DNA of 8,893 nt from Gammaproteobacteria bacterium. GTDB lineage: Bacteria; Pseudomonadota; Gammaproteobacteria; Arenicellales; JAOTYS01. Positions 1 to 5,365 of the stretch are shown piece after piece. The DNA is taken from positions 1 through 8,893 of the forward strand of contig JAOTYS010000170.1 in assembly GCA_029861795.1 (NCBI GenBank). Direction: 5' to 3'. Within the stretch, counting starts at the first letter, position 1. Each line of letters opens with the position of its first letter. The translations under genes and the position numbers were made by a program. Below the pieces are notes generated by a model. The model searched no databases. It saw only the letters and a program-made list of their open reading frames with translations, and was not told where the DNA came from.

Positions 1-45
1 GACTGCTCTAATGTTAAATCTATCGAGCATCGTCGACGGATGTCG

Positions 46-75
46 CTTTTACTCTGAAAGATACAGAGTCGAAAG
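46..75 (-). terminator. Possible 3' hairpin downstream of upp
   Basis: The 6-base arms ACTCTG (51-56) and CAGAGT (64-69) surround a 7-base loop. The stem can be extended past a small internal bulge by CTTT (46-49) pairing with AAAG (72-75). It lies about 55 bases beyond the upp stop codon, where an end-of-operon structure would be expected. No run of T follows on the minus strand, so it does not meet the usual definition of an intrinsic terminator. It may be an mRNA 3' stabiliser or chance. I see nothing else in positions 1-129. Confidence 0.22.
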
Positions 76-129
76 AACATGTAGAGAATGAAGTTGCATT
101 GCACGAGGACGGTTCCTAAGGAAGACACA

Positions 130-762
130 TTACTTGGTTCCATATATTCTATCGCCAGCGTCGCCAAGGCCGGGCACTATGTAGCCATGGTCGTTGAGGT
201 GATCGTCAACTGCTGCCGTATATAGTTCGACATCCGGATGTGCTTCGTTGAATGCCTTGATTCCTTCAGGTGCAGCTAGGACACAAACGAATTTTAGACG
301 TTTGGCTCCGCCTTCTTTGAGTCTATGCACCGCAGCGACGGCAGAATTTGCCGTCGCAAGCATGGGATCGACTACGATCACCAGTCGATCGCTGATGTCA
401 TGGGGCACTTTGTAATAGTACTCGACCGCTACTAAGGAATCTGGATCGCGATACAACCCAATATGTCCCACCCGGGCAGAAGGCAATAGATCCAACATCC
501 CGTCCAGCAGACCGTTGCCAGCGCGCAGGATAGATACGAAGCATAACTTTTTTCCCGCAAGCACAGGTGCTTCCATGGAGGCGAGCGGCGTTTCGATTTC
601 TCTTGTAGTTAAGGGCAAATCTCGGGTCACTTCGTAGGCGAGTAACAGTGCGATCTCACGCAATAGTTGTCGGAAAGCTGAGGTCGTTTCTTCTTTGCGG
701 CGCATTAACGTCAGCTTGTGTTGCACTAGAGGATGGTCAGCAACATGTACATTAAGTGTCAT
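130..762 (-). CDS. upp: Uracil phosphoribosyltransferase
   Basis: This cytoplasmic enzyme converts uracil and PRPP to UMP and pyrophosphate, the usual pyrimidine salvage reaction. The 210-residue product matches the family length (E. coli Upp has 208). The PRPP-binding signature is visible at residues 128-141 ([14 protein letters not shown]). The uracil-recognition loop is at 193-204 ([12 protein letters not shown]), followed by the typical C-terminal IYGTK. The ATG at 762 fits the family N-terminus; only a weak Shine-Dalgarno (SD)-like stretch precedes it. The gene is last in a minus-strand set, 49 bases after the URC4-type gene. That context suggests a role in catabolism: in the URC route the phosphoribosyltransferase (FUR1/URC6 in yeast) makes UMP, the entry point for ring breakdown. 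Enzyme identity is very sure; the catabolic role is inferred from the neighbours. Confidence 0.97.
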   Translation of the reverse strand: MTLNVHVADHPLVQHKLTLMRRKEETTSAFRQLLREIALLLAYEVTRDLPLTTREIETPLASMEAPVLAGKKLCFVSILRAGNGLLDGMLDLLPSARVGHIGLYRDPDSLVAVEYYYKVPHDISDRLVIVVDPMLATANSAVAAVHRLKEGGAKRLKFVCVLAAPEGIKAFNEAHPDVELYTAAVDDHLNDHGYIVPGLGDAGDRIYGTK

Positions 763-780
763 GAGGGTATCCCGTACTTC

Positions 781-797
781 TTGTTAACAATGTTTAA
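781..797. promoter_or_regulatory. Palindrome in the urc4-upp gap
   Basis: TTGTTAACAA (781-790) is a perfect 10-base palindrome, followed at once by the related GTTTAAC (791-797 region). It sits in the 49-base gap between the urc4 stop and the upp start, roughly 20 bases before the upp ATG. It could be an operator or part of a weak internal promoter for upp. No clear -10/-35 pair accompanies it, and a 10-base palindrome in AT-rich spacer can arise by chance. Confidence 0.2.
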
Positions 798-811
798 CTT
801 CGTGGGTTGCA

Positions 812-2032
812 TCAGAATACCGTTCCATCGCTCTGCAGTCTAATTGGTGGGCCGCCGTCCGCGCGGCGTTCGAGCGCGATGCGTCTTCCCGCGCTCCAGG
901 TTCCGCCTTCAAGCACCTTGACGAGCGGCAATTGCTCTTGATCGAGCTTTAGGGACGTGCGTACCCGCTGGGCAACCCGGTCAAGCAGGGCGACCGTGAG
1001 TGCCCGCCACTCCACCACCGCTTCAGACTCTACTCGCTGTGGCTCGCGCACTATCTGTTCATATCGGGGTTGCAGCACATCCATATCAATAAATAGCCCG
1101 CCGTTGCGATATTCGGGCAGGCCGGTGAGCGCCTCGAGCTCGGTGATGACCAATCCGGTTTGTTGTAACGGCTCAACCAGCGAATAAGTCAGCCACTGAG
1201 ATAGTTTATGAAACGGAACCAGACCGCTAGTAGGGTCCTCGGTGACGATGACGGGGTGATGCCAGACATCGCCGAGTGGTTTACCTTTAATCACAGTTCC
1301 GACAGGCCAGATAGTGGAAAACGCATGCAACAGCTCATGGAGGATCGCCGCTGCTGGTAACTGGCCATTCATCGCGCGTTTGGCCAGCACATCGAATAGG
1401 TTTCCAATCCGCGGTGCATTGTTTCCAAAACGCTGAGGCTGAGATTGCAATGCCTCGGCCAAGCGATTTAGCAAGCTCACGCGCCCGGCCAAACCGATCA
1501 ACTCATTATCTTGAGTCACTTGGAAGGCCTGAGCCAAGTCCTGTTGGGTGAGCCGGCGTAAGGCCAGCGCGTCCGCTCGGCACGGTGCATTCAGATCGGA
1601 AGAAAAGGCACCGGAGACGAATGCATGAAAGCTTGCGATTGCGAGACCCTCGGAGCGCTGATAAACGTTACCGCTTTCGGGTTCAGCATATCGCCATGTG
1701 TCGCCCGCGCCCGCATCAAGCAGCACGCTGGTTACGGCAAGATCTATACTGATTCGTGCGGTTTCTTCAGGTGAAAGTTCTTTATGCGCCTGCAGAAATT
1801 TCCGCCAGCGGTCTATGCCACCTGAGCTGAAGTGGCGCCACCGGCTGTGGTACGGGATCTTTAGGTCGGGGTAATTAGTGCGGGTTGTAGCGATTACAAA
1901 GTCCGCCACGTCGTCGAGCCTGTTCGCTTTCAACGCAAAGTGTTCCAGCGCATCAGATTCGGCGGCGCGATAAATGACTTCGCAGCGCTCGCGAATCGCC
2001 TCGGGCTCTAAAAGCCAAGACAGGTCTCTCAC
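812..2032 (-). CDS. urc4: URC4/urg3-family (DUF1688) protein, uracil catabolism
   Basis: This 406-residue protein belongs to the DUF1688 (URC4/urg3) family. The family is required genetically for uracil breakdown by the yeast URC route, but its reaction is not established. Recognisable conserved blocks are YPDLKIPYHSRWRHF (residues 54-68), GGIDRW (71-76), the NAPRIGNLFDVL segment (205-215), LVPFHKLSQWLTYSLVEPLQ (271-290), TGLPEYRNGGLFID (303-316), an EWRALTVALLDR helix (341-352) and a C-terminal LEGGTWSAGR (374-383). No signal peptide or membrane segment is seen, so it should be cytosolic. The start is a GTG at 2030-2032: an in-frame stop lies eight codons upstream and no SD-like sequence precedes it. 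An HELLH string (232-236) resembles a zinc-protease motif but lies outside the blocks I recognise as conserved. The gene lies between urc1 (93-base gap) and upp (49-base gap), which strongly supports a joint pathway role. Confidence 0.92.
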   Translation of the reverse strand: MRDLSWLLEPEAIRERCEVIYRAAESDALEHFALKANRLDDVADFVIATTRTNYPDLKIPYHSRWRHFSSGGIDRWRKFLQAHKELSPEETARISIDLAVTSVLLDAGAGDTWRYAEPESGNVYQRSEGLAIASFHAFVSGAFSSDLNAPCRADALALRRLTQQDLAQAFQVTQDNELIGLAGRVSLLNRLAEALQSQPQRFGNNAPRIGNLFDVLAKRAMNGQLPAAAILHELLHAFSTIWPVGTVIKGKPLGDVWHHPVIVTEDPTSGLVPFHKLSQWLTYSLVEPLQQTGLVITELEALTGLPEYRNGGLFIDMDVLQPRYEQIVREPQRVESEAVVEWRALTVALLDRVAQRVRTSLKLDQEQLPLVKVLEGGTWSAGRRIALERRADGGPPIRLQSDGTVF

Positions 2033-2049
2033 GTCAGATGAGTTTAACG

Positions 2050-2090
2050 GTTACCGACGATGAGCGTACCAGCCCGTTGGTAACTGGTAC
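2050..2090 (-). promoter_or_regulatory. Intercistronic hairpin / possible pseudoknot before urc4
   Basis: On the minus-strand transcript GTACCAG (2090-2084) pairs with CTGGTAC (2072-2066), a perfect 7-base stem with an 11-base loop. The first loop bases, TTACC (2083-2079), are complementary to GGTAA (2055-2051) just downstream, so an H-type pseudoknot can be drawn. The structure ends about 18 bases before the GTG start of urc4, which lacks a recognisable SD. It could modulate urc4 translation or protect the urc1 3' end. No T-run follows, so it is not an intrinsic terminator. Pairing is read by eye; function is inferred. Confidence 0.3.
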
Positions 2091-2125
2091 TGCGATTTGC
2101 TGTTACTCGCCGGACAAGCGGATAG

Positions 2126-3385
2126 TTAGTAATCGGTAAGGTCACGGCCGAGAGTCGCGGCAAGCTCGTCCTCTTGAGGGGTGGCTCCGTCGCTGAAATA
2201 ACCGGCCGCTTTTTTGGCTTCCATTTCCACCCGCGCATCTTCGGGAATAAGCTCGTCGGGAATCGGCACGCGCTCCCCGATCTCGATGTCTTGACGCACC
2301 AGCGCGTCATATTTCATGTTGCTCATGGAAACAAAGCGGTCGATGCGGGTTACCCCCAGCCAGTGCAACGCGTCCGGCATCAGCTCTTGGAAGCGCACGT
2401 CTTGGACACCGGCTACACATTCGGTACGCTCAAAATAAGCCCCAGCACTATCACCGCCTTGCTGACGTTTGCGTGCGTTATACACCAGGAACTTGGTTAC
2501 CTCACCAAGGGCGCGACCTTCCTTGCGGTTATATACGATCACACCAGCGCCGCCTTGTTGTGCAGTTTGTACACAACTCTCGATGCCGTGAATTAAATAA
2601 GGCCGGCAAGTGCAGATGTCGGAGCCAAAAACATCGGAGCCATTGCATTCATCGTGCACACGGCAGGCGAGTTCACGGCTGGCATCCGTAATCGCGGCAA
2701 CTTCCCCGAAGATATAAATAGTGATGCCACCGATGGGTGGCAAGAAAATCTTGAGATCAGATCGAGTCACCAACTCTGAGAACATGCCACCGGTCTGTTC
2801 AAACAGGTTGCGGCGTAGTGCCGATTCCTCGACACCACAGCGTCTGGCGATTCCAGGTAAATACCAAACGGGCTCGACGGCTATTTTGGTGACATTGGCT
2901 TCCCCACTGTGAAGCAGGATCTGACCGTCAGGTACTAGGCGCCCAGTGCGGATGGCCTCGCCCATTTCAGGGATAGTGAGCCGCGCATTGGTTACGGCGA
3001 TAGTCGGTCGAATATCCAGTCCGCTTTCGATCTGATCGGCAAATAGCTCGCTTACAGCGTGGCCATACGGATCCAAAGACACTATCTTGTCTGGATCTGA
3101 CCACTGGGGAAATGGACCTATCTTTTCCGCGGGTGAGGTATTAGTCAAATCCGGCCTGTGCAGGGGACACAGGCTGCCAGATGCGACCGCTAGTGCTCGA
3201 TACAGGGCGTAGGATCCCGAGTGTGCGCCGATGGCGTTACGCGGGCCCGTTGCAGCAAGAGTACCCACCACGGGTCCACGTTGCGTCGGGTTCGCGGCAC
3301 CCCATTGGATCGGAACGGGCTTGCTGCCACCCGTTGGATGGGATGTCAAAACGATATGCTTCTGGCTACGCACCGACTCACTCAT
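2126..3385 (-). CDS. urc1: GTP cyclohydrolase II-like protein, URC1 type (uracil catabolism)
   Basis: The C-terminal half (from about residue 200 of 419) is a GTP cyclohydrolase II fold. The zinc cysteines are C247, C258 and C260, with the same C-x10-C-x-C spacing as RibA. The YNRKEGR active-site segment (285-291) and the following Y302 are also visible. The N-terminal 180-200 residues have no counterpart in the roughly 200-residue RibA and show no DHBP synthase (RibB) motif. This layout is that of URC1, the paralogue needed for uracil breakdown. Where RibA has a TNNPxK-type substrate segment, this protein reads MSNMKY, suggesting a changed ligand. It probably acts on UMP or a derivative, but the reaction is not settled. 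I chose the ATG at 3385 because a GGGGGG run sits six bases upstream. An in-frame ATG at 3421 would add 12 residues (GPKDKGPGG-rich) that look like leader, and its GGAAG is too close. It is first in the set. A genuine riboflavin GCHII is the less likely alternative. Confidence 0.93.
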   Translation of the reverse strand: MSESVRSQKHIVLTSHPTGGSKPVPIQWGAANPTQRGPVVGTLAATGPRNAIGAHSGSYALYRALAVASGSLCPLHRPDLTNTSPAEKIGPFPQWSDPDKIVSLDPYGHAVSELFADQIESGLDIRPTIAVTNARLTIPEMGEAIRTGRLVPDGQILLHSGEANVTKIAVEPVWYLPGIARRCGVEESALRRNLFEQTGGMFSELVTRSDLKIFLPPIGGITIYIFGEVAAITDASRELACRVHDECNGSDVFGSDICTCRPYLIHGIESCVQTAQQGGAGVIVYNRKEGRALGEVTKFLVYNARKRQQGGDSAGAYFERTECVAGVQDVRFQELMPDALHWLGVTRIDRFVSMSNMKYDALVRQDIEIGERVPIPDELIPEDARVEMEAKKAAGYFSDGATPQEDELAATLGRDLTDY

Positions 3386-3391
3386 GTGAAA

Positions 3392-3421
3392 CCCCCCAGG
3401 CCCTTTGTCTTTGGGGCCCAT
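3392..3421 (-). promoter_or_regulatory. urc1 SD region with adjacent hairpin
   Basis: On the transcript a G-run (plus-strand CCCCCC, 3392-3397) lies six bases before the ATG at 3385 and is the only SD-like sequence there. Immediately upstream, GGCCC (3418-3414) can pair with GGGCC (3403-3399) around a 10-base A-rich loop. Alternatively CCCC near 3416-3413 can pair with the G-run itself and hide it. These alternatives would affect ribosome access to urc1. The evidence is by eye only, in a G/C-run-rich leader where pairing is easy to find. Confidence 0.28.
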
Positions 3422-3470
3422 TGCTTCCGAAGCCCTGGCCTTTGTGGGTTTTTGGCCTGTTAAACGCGAA

Positions 3471-3500
3471 AGTTTAGGTCAAAGTCGAGCTAATACTCAA
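3471..3500 (-). promoter_or_regulatory. Candidate urc1-urc4-upp promoter
   Basis: Reading the minus strand, TTGAGT (3500-3495) is followed after 18 bases by TAAACT (3476-3471). Each hexamer matches four of six positions of the sigma-70 consensus. It would start transcription some 75-85 bases before the urc1 ATG, giving a leader that carries the GGCC-rich hairpins described separately. It is a weak match, and other promoters farther upstream in the 3477-4237 gap are possible. Confidence 0.27.
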
Positions 3501-3514
3501 ACCTTAATTTCATC

Positions 3515-3569
3515 GCGGAGGCCCATATTGGTCGATTCGCTGCATCGCAGCATTGGTTTTAATCTCCGC
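3515..3569. repeat. Nested inverted repeat upstream of urc1
   Basis: The outer arms are GCGGAG (3515-3520) and CTCCGC (3564-3569). Inside them lies a tight inverted repeat, GCTGC-ATC-GCAGC (3539-3551). The hexamer ATTGGT occurs twice in direct orientation (3527-3532 and 3552-3557), 25 bases apart. The block starts about 15 bases upstream of the candidate -35 of urc1, a reasonable place for a regulator to bind. No cognate regulator gene is present in the window, so function is unproven. Confidence 0.25.
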
Positions 3570-4057
3570 AATGAGGTTGGCCTAGCTTGTCGGCGGGACA
3601 TAGGCCTGATGATGTCCACATAAATTTACCGATTTCGAGCTTCAGTGCTTCAAGCTCGCGCTATTGTATTCGTACGCGAAATTCGGTGCCTGGTTGGGTC
3701 TTGAAGTACAAGGTCACTACCGACCCGACGAATTCTTCACTGATGAGACTGCACCGGATCTGTTTTGCAGACTGTCTCGTAGCGCAAATAGCACAACCAG
3801 GTCCGCGATGATGACGATGTCGATCTGTTCGTCCGACTTGATTTCACGATCCGGAGTAAGGGCGGCCGCGAGCGGTCCGAGTTCGGTGTCGATGTGTCTA
3901 GGCCTGACCTGATGTCAGCAACGTTATCTGGAATGATGTCATTGGTGCCCACAACTCCGGCCACGAAGCGACTTGAAGGGCTGCGATAGACGCTGTACGG
4001 CAGCGACATCGACAAAGGGGTTTCCAGCTTATCGAATACGACGATAAATTGGCTCAT
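3560..4057 (-). pseudogene. Possible decayed minus-strand ORF, unidentified
   Basis: The 3477-4237 stretch has no convincing intact gene, but three consecutive minus-strand segments in different frames read more protein-like than their surroundings. The first starts at ATG 4057 and is open to 3737; its first 50 or so residues include FVAGVVGTNDIIPDNVADI. The second (about 3899-3717) contains ELGPLAAALTPDREIKSDEQ followed by a hydrophobic IDIVIIADLVVLF. The third (about 3741-3560) contains VTLYFKTQPGTEFRVRIQ, then a TAG at 3663-3661, then RELEALKLEIGKF. This would fit a gene broken by two frameshifts and a stop. I do not recognise a family, and chance open stretches in an intergenic region are a real alternative. 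Confidence 0.25.
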
Positions 4058-4063
4058 GAATCA

Positions 4064-4070
4064 AATCGTT
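4064..4070. repeat. Distal AATCGTT copy
   Basis: AATCGTT occurs here followed by CCGAT, resembling the AATCGTTTCCAT context at 4178-4189. It is the third copy of this heptamer (counting both orientations) within about 120 bases upstream of the importer genes. The other two form the inverted repeat around the candidate -10. It may be an auxiliary operator half-site, or chance. Confidence 0.2.
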
Positions 4071-4133
4071 CCGATATCAGTGGGATGTGCGACAGCAAGG
4101 GATGCCATTGGAGAATCTGCCCGCCTCACGTTG

Positions 4134-4164
4134 TTGGCGCCTTTAACGATTTCTCCTATATACT
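4134..4164 (+). promoter_or_regulatory. Candidate promoter of the BMP importer operon
   Basis: TATACT (4159-4164) is a good -10 match (five of six). Upstream, TTGGCG (4134-4139) is a modest -35 with a 19-base spacer, slightly longer than ideal, so activator help may be needed. It would give a leader of about 65 bases before the ATG at 4238. I looked for a purine-riboswitch-like or sigma-54 (TGGC-N-TTGC type) element here and saw neither. Confidence 0.35.
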
Positions 4165-4184
4165 GTCCTCGTTAGTTAATCGTT
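4145..4184. promoter_or_regulatory. Inverted repeat flanking the importer -10 (candidate operator)
   Basis: AACGATT (4145-4151) and AATCGTT (4178-4184) form a perfect 7-base inverted repeat. The half-site centres are 33 bases apart, about three helical turns, and the arms bracket the candidate -10 at 4159-4164. A dimeric or tetrameric repressor bound across both arms would cover the promoter. The regulator is not encoded in this window. The repeat is seen directly; its use as an operator is inferred. Confidence 0.33.
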
Positions 4185-4222
4185 TCCATCCAAAGCTAAC
4201 ACTGAGTTTGTGCTGCATCACC

Positions 4223-4230
4223 AGAGGAGA
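4223..4230 (+). promoter_or_regulatory. Strong SD that sets the BMP protein start
   Basis: AGAGGAGA lies seven bases before the ATG at 4238. It is by far the best SD in the window. It fixes the start at 4238 rather than the in-frame ATG at 4049, whose extra 63 residues would run through the promoter and precede an evident signal peptide. Confidence 0.8.
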
Positions 4231-4237
4231 AAATTCA

Positions 4238-5227
4238 ATGAAGATTCGAAAACTTGTGTGGATGGTGCCGTTGTTGAGCGCGATTGCAGCGTTTGTTATC
4301 AATAGTGCAATGGCGCAGGAGAAGCTCCGAGTGGCTGCCGTGTTCGAGACACCGATTGAGGAGCCATGGGTTAACCAAATTCATGTTGCGATCAAGCAGG
4401 CGGAAGAAGAACTGGGCCTGGAATATACCTGGTCAGAAAGTGTCAAGTCAGCCGATTTCGCCCGTGTCATGCGTGAATATGCCGAGGACGGTTATGACCT
4501 CATCATGGGCGATGCTTTCGGAGCGGAACGGATTGCGCGCCGGGTGGCAAAGGCTTATCCCGAAACTGCTTTTACGTTTGGTTCTGGCATCGGTCCGGCA
4601 GAGCCTAACTTTGCTGTATTCGATAATTGGATTCAGGAGCCTGCTTACCTGGCAGGTATGATTGCCGGTAAGCTAACTAAGAACAACGTGATCGGTGCCG
4701 TGGCGGCGATGACCATCCCAGAGGTTAATCGTCTGTGTAACGCATTCTGTGCAGGCGCCAAGGAAGTGAATCCTGAGGCCAAATGCAAGTTCTCTTTTAT
4801 CGGTTCTTTCTTTGATCCGCCGAAGGCAAAGGAGGCGGCCTTGGCGCAGATTGAACAAGGCGTGGATGTGATTTATGCCGAGCGATTTGGGGTGATTGAG
4901 GCTGCGGCTGAAAAAGGGATCGCAGCGATTGGCAATATGTCAGATCAGTCGCAGCTGGGACCGGACACGGTAGTCACCAGCGTTATATGGGACATGTGGC
5001 CAACGGTCAAACAGGTCTTGGCCCAGGTCAAAGCCGGCGTGTTTACGTCGCAGGATTTCGGTCAGTTCTCGTTCATGGGTAAGGGTGGTTCTTATCTCGC
5101 CCCATATCACGCGTGGGAAGACAAGTTACCGGCCGAAACCAAGGAACTGGTTGCGGCCCGGCAACAGGAGATTCTGGATGGTACCTTTCGCGTCCCAATC
5201 GACGAGAGCAATCCCACGTCTGAGTAA
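4238..5227 (+). CDS. BMP-family periplasmic nucleoside-type binding protein
   Basis: This 329-residue protein captures the substrate in the periplasm and delivers it to the ABC permeases downstream. Residues 1-26 form a Sec signal peptide: basic MKIRK, a hydrophobic core, and cleavage after SAMA, giving a mature QEKLRVAAVF start. There is no lipobox cysteine, so it should be a soluble periplasmic protein. Family features of BMP/PnrA-type proteins include DLIMGDAFGAERIA (87-100), the EPAYLAG segment (134-140) and the KNNVIGAVAAMTIPEVNR stretch (148-165). Three cysteines at 167, 171 and 183 cluster in the mature protein and could form a periplasmic disulfide. Characterised relatives bind purine or mixed nucleosides. 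The divergent uracil-degradation genes suggest uracil, uridine or another pyrimidine here, which is inference. The start is fixed by a strong SD. A 138-base gap with small hairpins separates it from the ATPase gene. Confidence 0.93.
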   Translation: MKIRKLVWMVPLLSAIAAFVINSAMAQEKLRVAAVFETPIEEPWVNQIHVAIKQAEEELGLEYTWSESVKSADFARVMREYAEDGYDLIMGDAFGAERIARRVAKAYPETAFTFGSGIGPAEPNFAVFDNWIQEPAYLAGMIAGKLTKNNVIGAVAAMTIPEVNRLCNAFCAGAKEVNPEAKCKFSFIGSFFDPPKAKEAALAQIEQGVDVIYAERFGVIEAAAEKGIAAIGNMSDQSQLGPDTVVTSVIWDMWPTVKQVLAQVKAGVFTSQDFGQFSFMGKGGSYLAPYHAWEDKLPAETKELVAARQQEILDGTFRVPIDESNPTSE

Positions 5228-5248
5228 TCGGCTACGCGTTCCGGGCTG

Positions 5249-5289
5249 ACGCCACGACCAACAGGCGTACCGGCACTTAATCAACCGGT
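5249..5289 (+). other. Two tandem small hairpins after the binding-protein gene
   Basis: ACGCC (5249-5253) pairs with GGCGT (5264-5268). The next base begins a second inverted repeat, ACCGG (5269-5273) with CCGGT (5285-5289). They lie 22 bases after the binding-protein stop codon. Binding-protein genes are often followed by hairpins that stabilise the upstream mRNA so the binding protein outnumbers the membrane parts. A TTTTT run lies farther on (5327-5331) but has no stem directly before it, so I do not call a terminator. The arms are only five bases long. Confidence 0.25.
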
Positions 5290-5365
5290 CCCAACATCGG
5301 CCCAATTCCGGGCGGTGTAGCGGCTATTTTTCTGAATACGCTTGCGCTTAAGCCCGCGACACATT

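Noticed and set aside
1325..1339. HELLH (residues 232-236 of the URC4 protein) matches the HExxH zinc-protease pattern.
   Set aside because: It lies in a helix outside the blocks I recognise as conserved in DUF1688, no third zinc ligand pattern follows, and the family is not known to be a protease. A chance match is likely unless an alignment shows conservation.
2044..2310. An 88-codon minus-strand open frame overlapping the urc1 3' end.
   Set aside because: Most of it is the urc1 C-terminal sequence read in another frame, and the product is Arg/Ser/Thr-rich as expected for a shadow frame.
2126..3385. Ordinary riboflavin-pathway RibA or RibBA.
   Set aside because: The protein is about twice the RibA length, the N-terminal half shows no DHBP synthase motif, the NNPxK segment is changed, and the neighbours are URC4 and upp rather than rib genes.
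3636..3658. Perfect 7-base hairpin CGAGCTT/AAGCTCG as a terminator.
   Set aside because: No T-run follows on either strand and no gene end lies next to it. It falls within the possible decayed ORF, where it encodes the RELEALKLE helix.
4049..4237. A 63-residue N-terminal extension of the BMP protein from an in-frame ATG.
   Set aside because: It would run through the candidate promoter and precede a clear signal peptide. A strong SD at 4223-4230 marks the ATG at 4238 as the start.
4058..4237. A purine-type riboswitch upstream of the importer, as found with some nucleoside transporters.
   Set aside because: No conserved core bases or three-stem layout could be found by eye in this leader.
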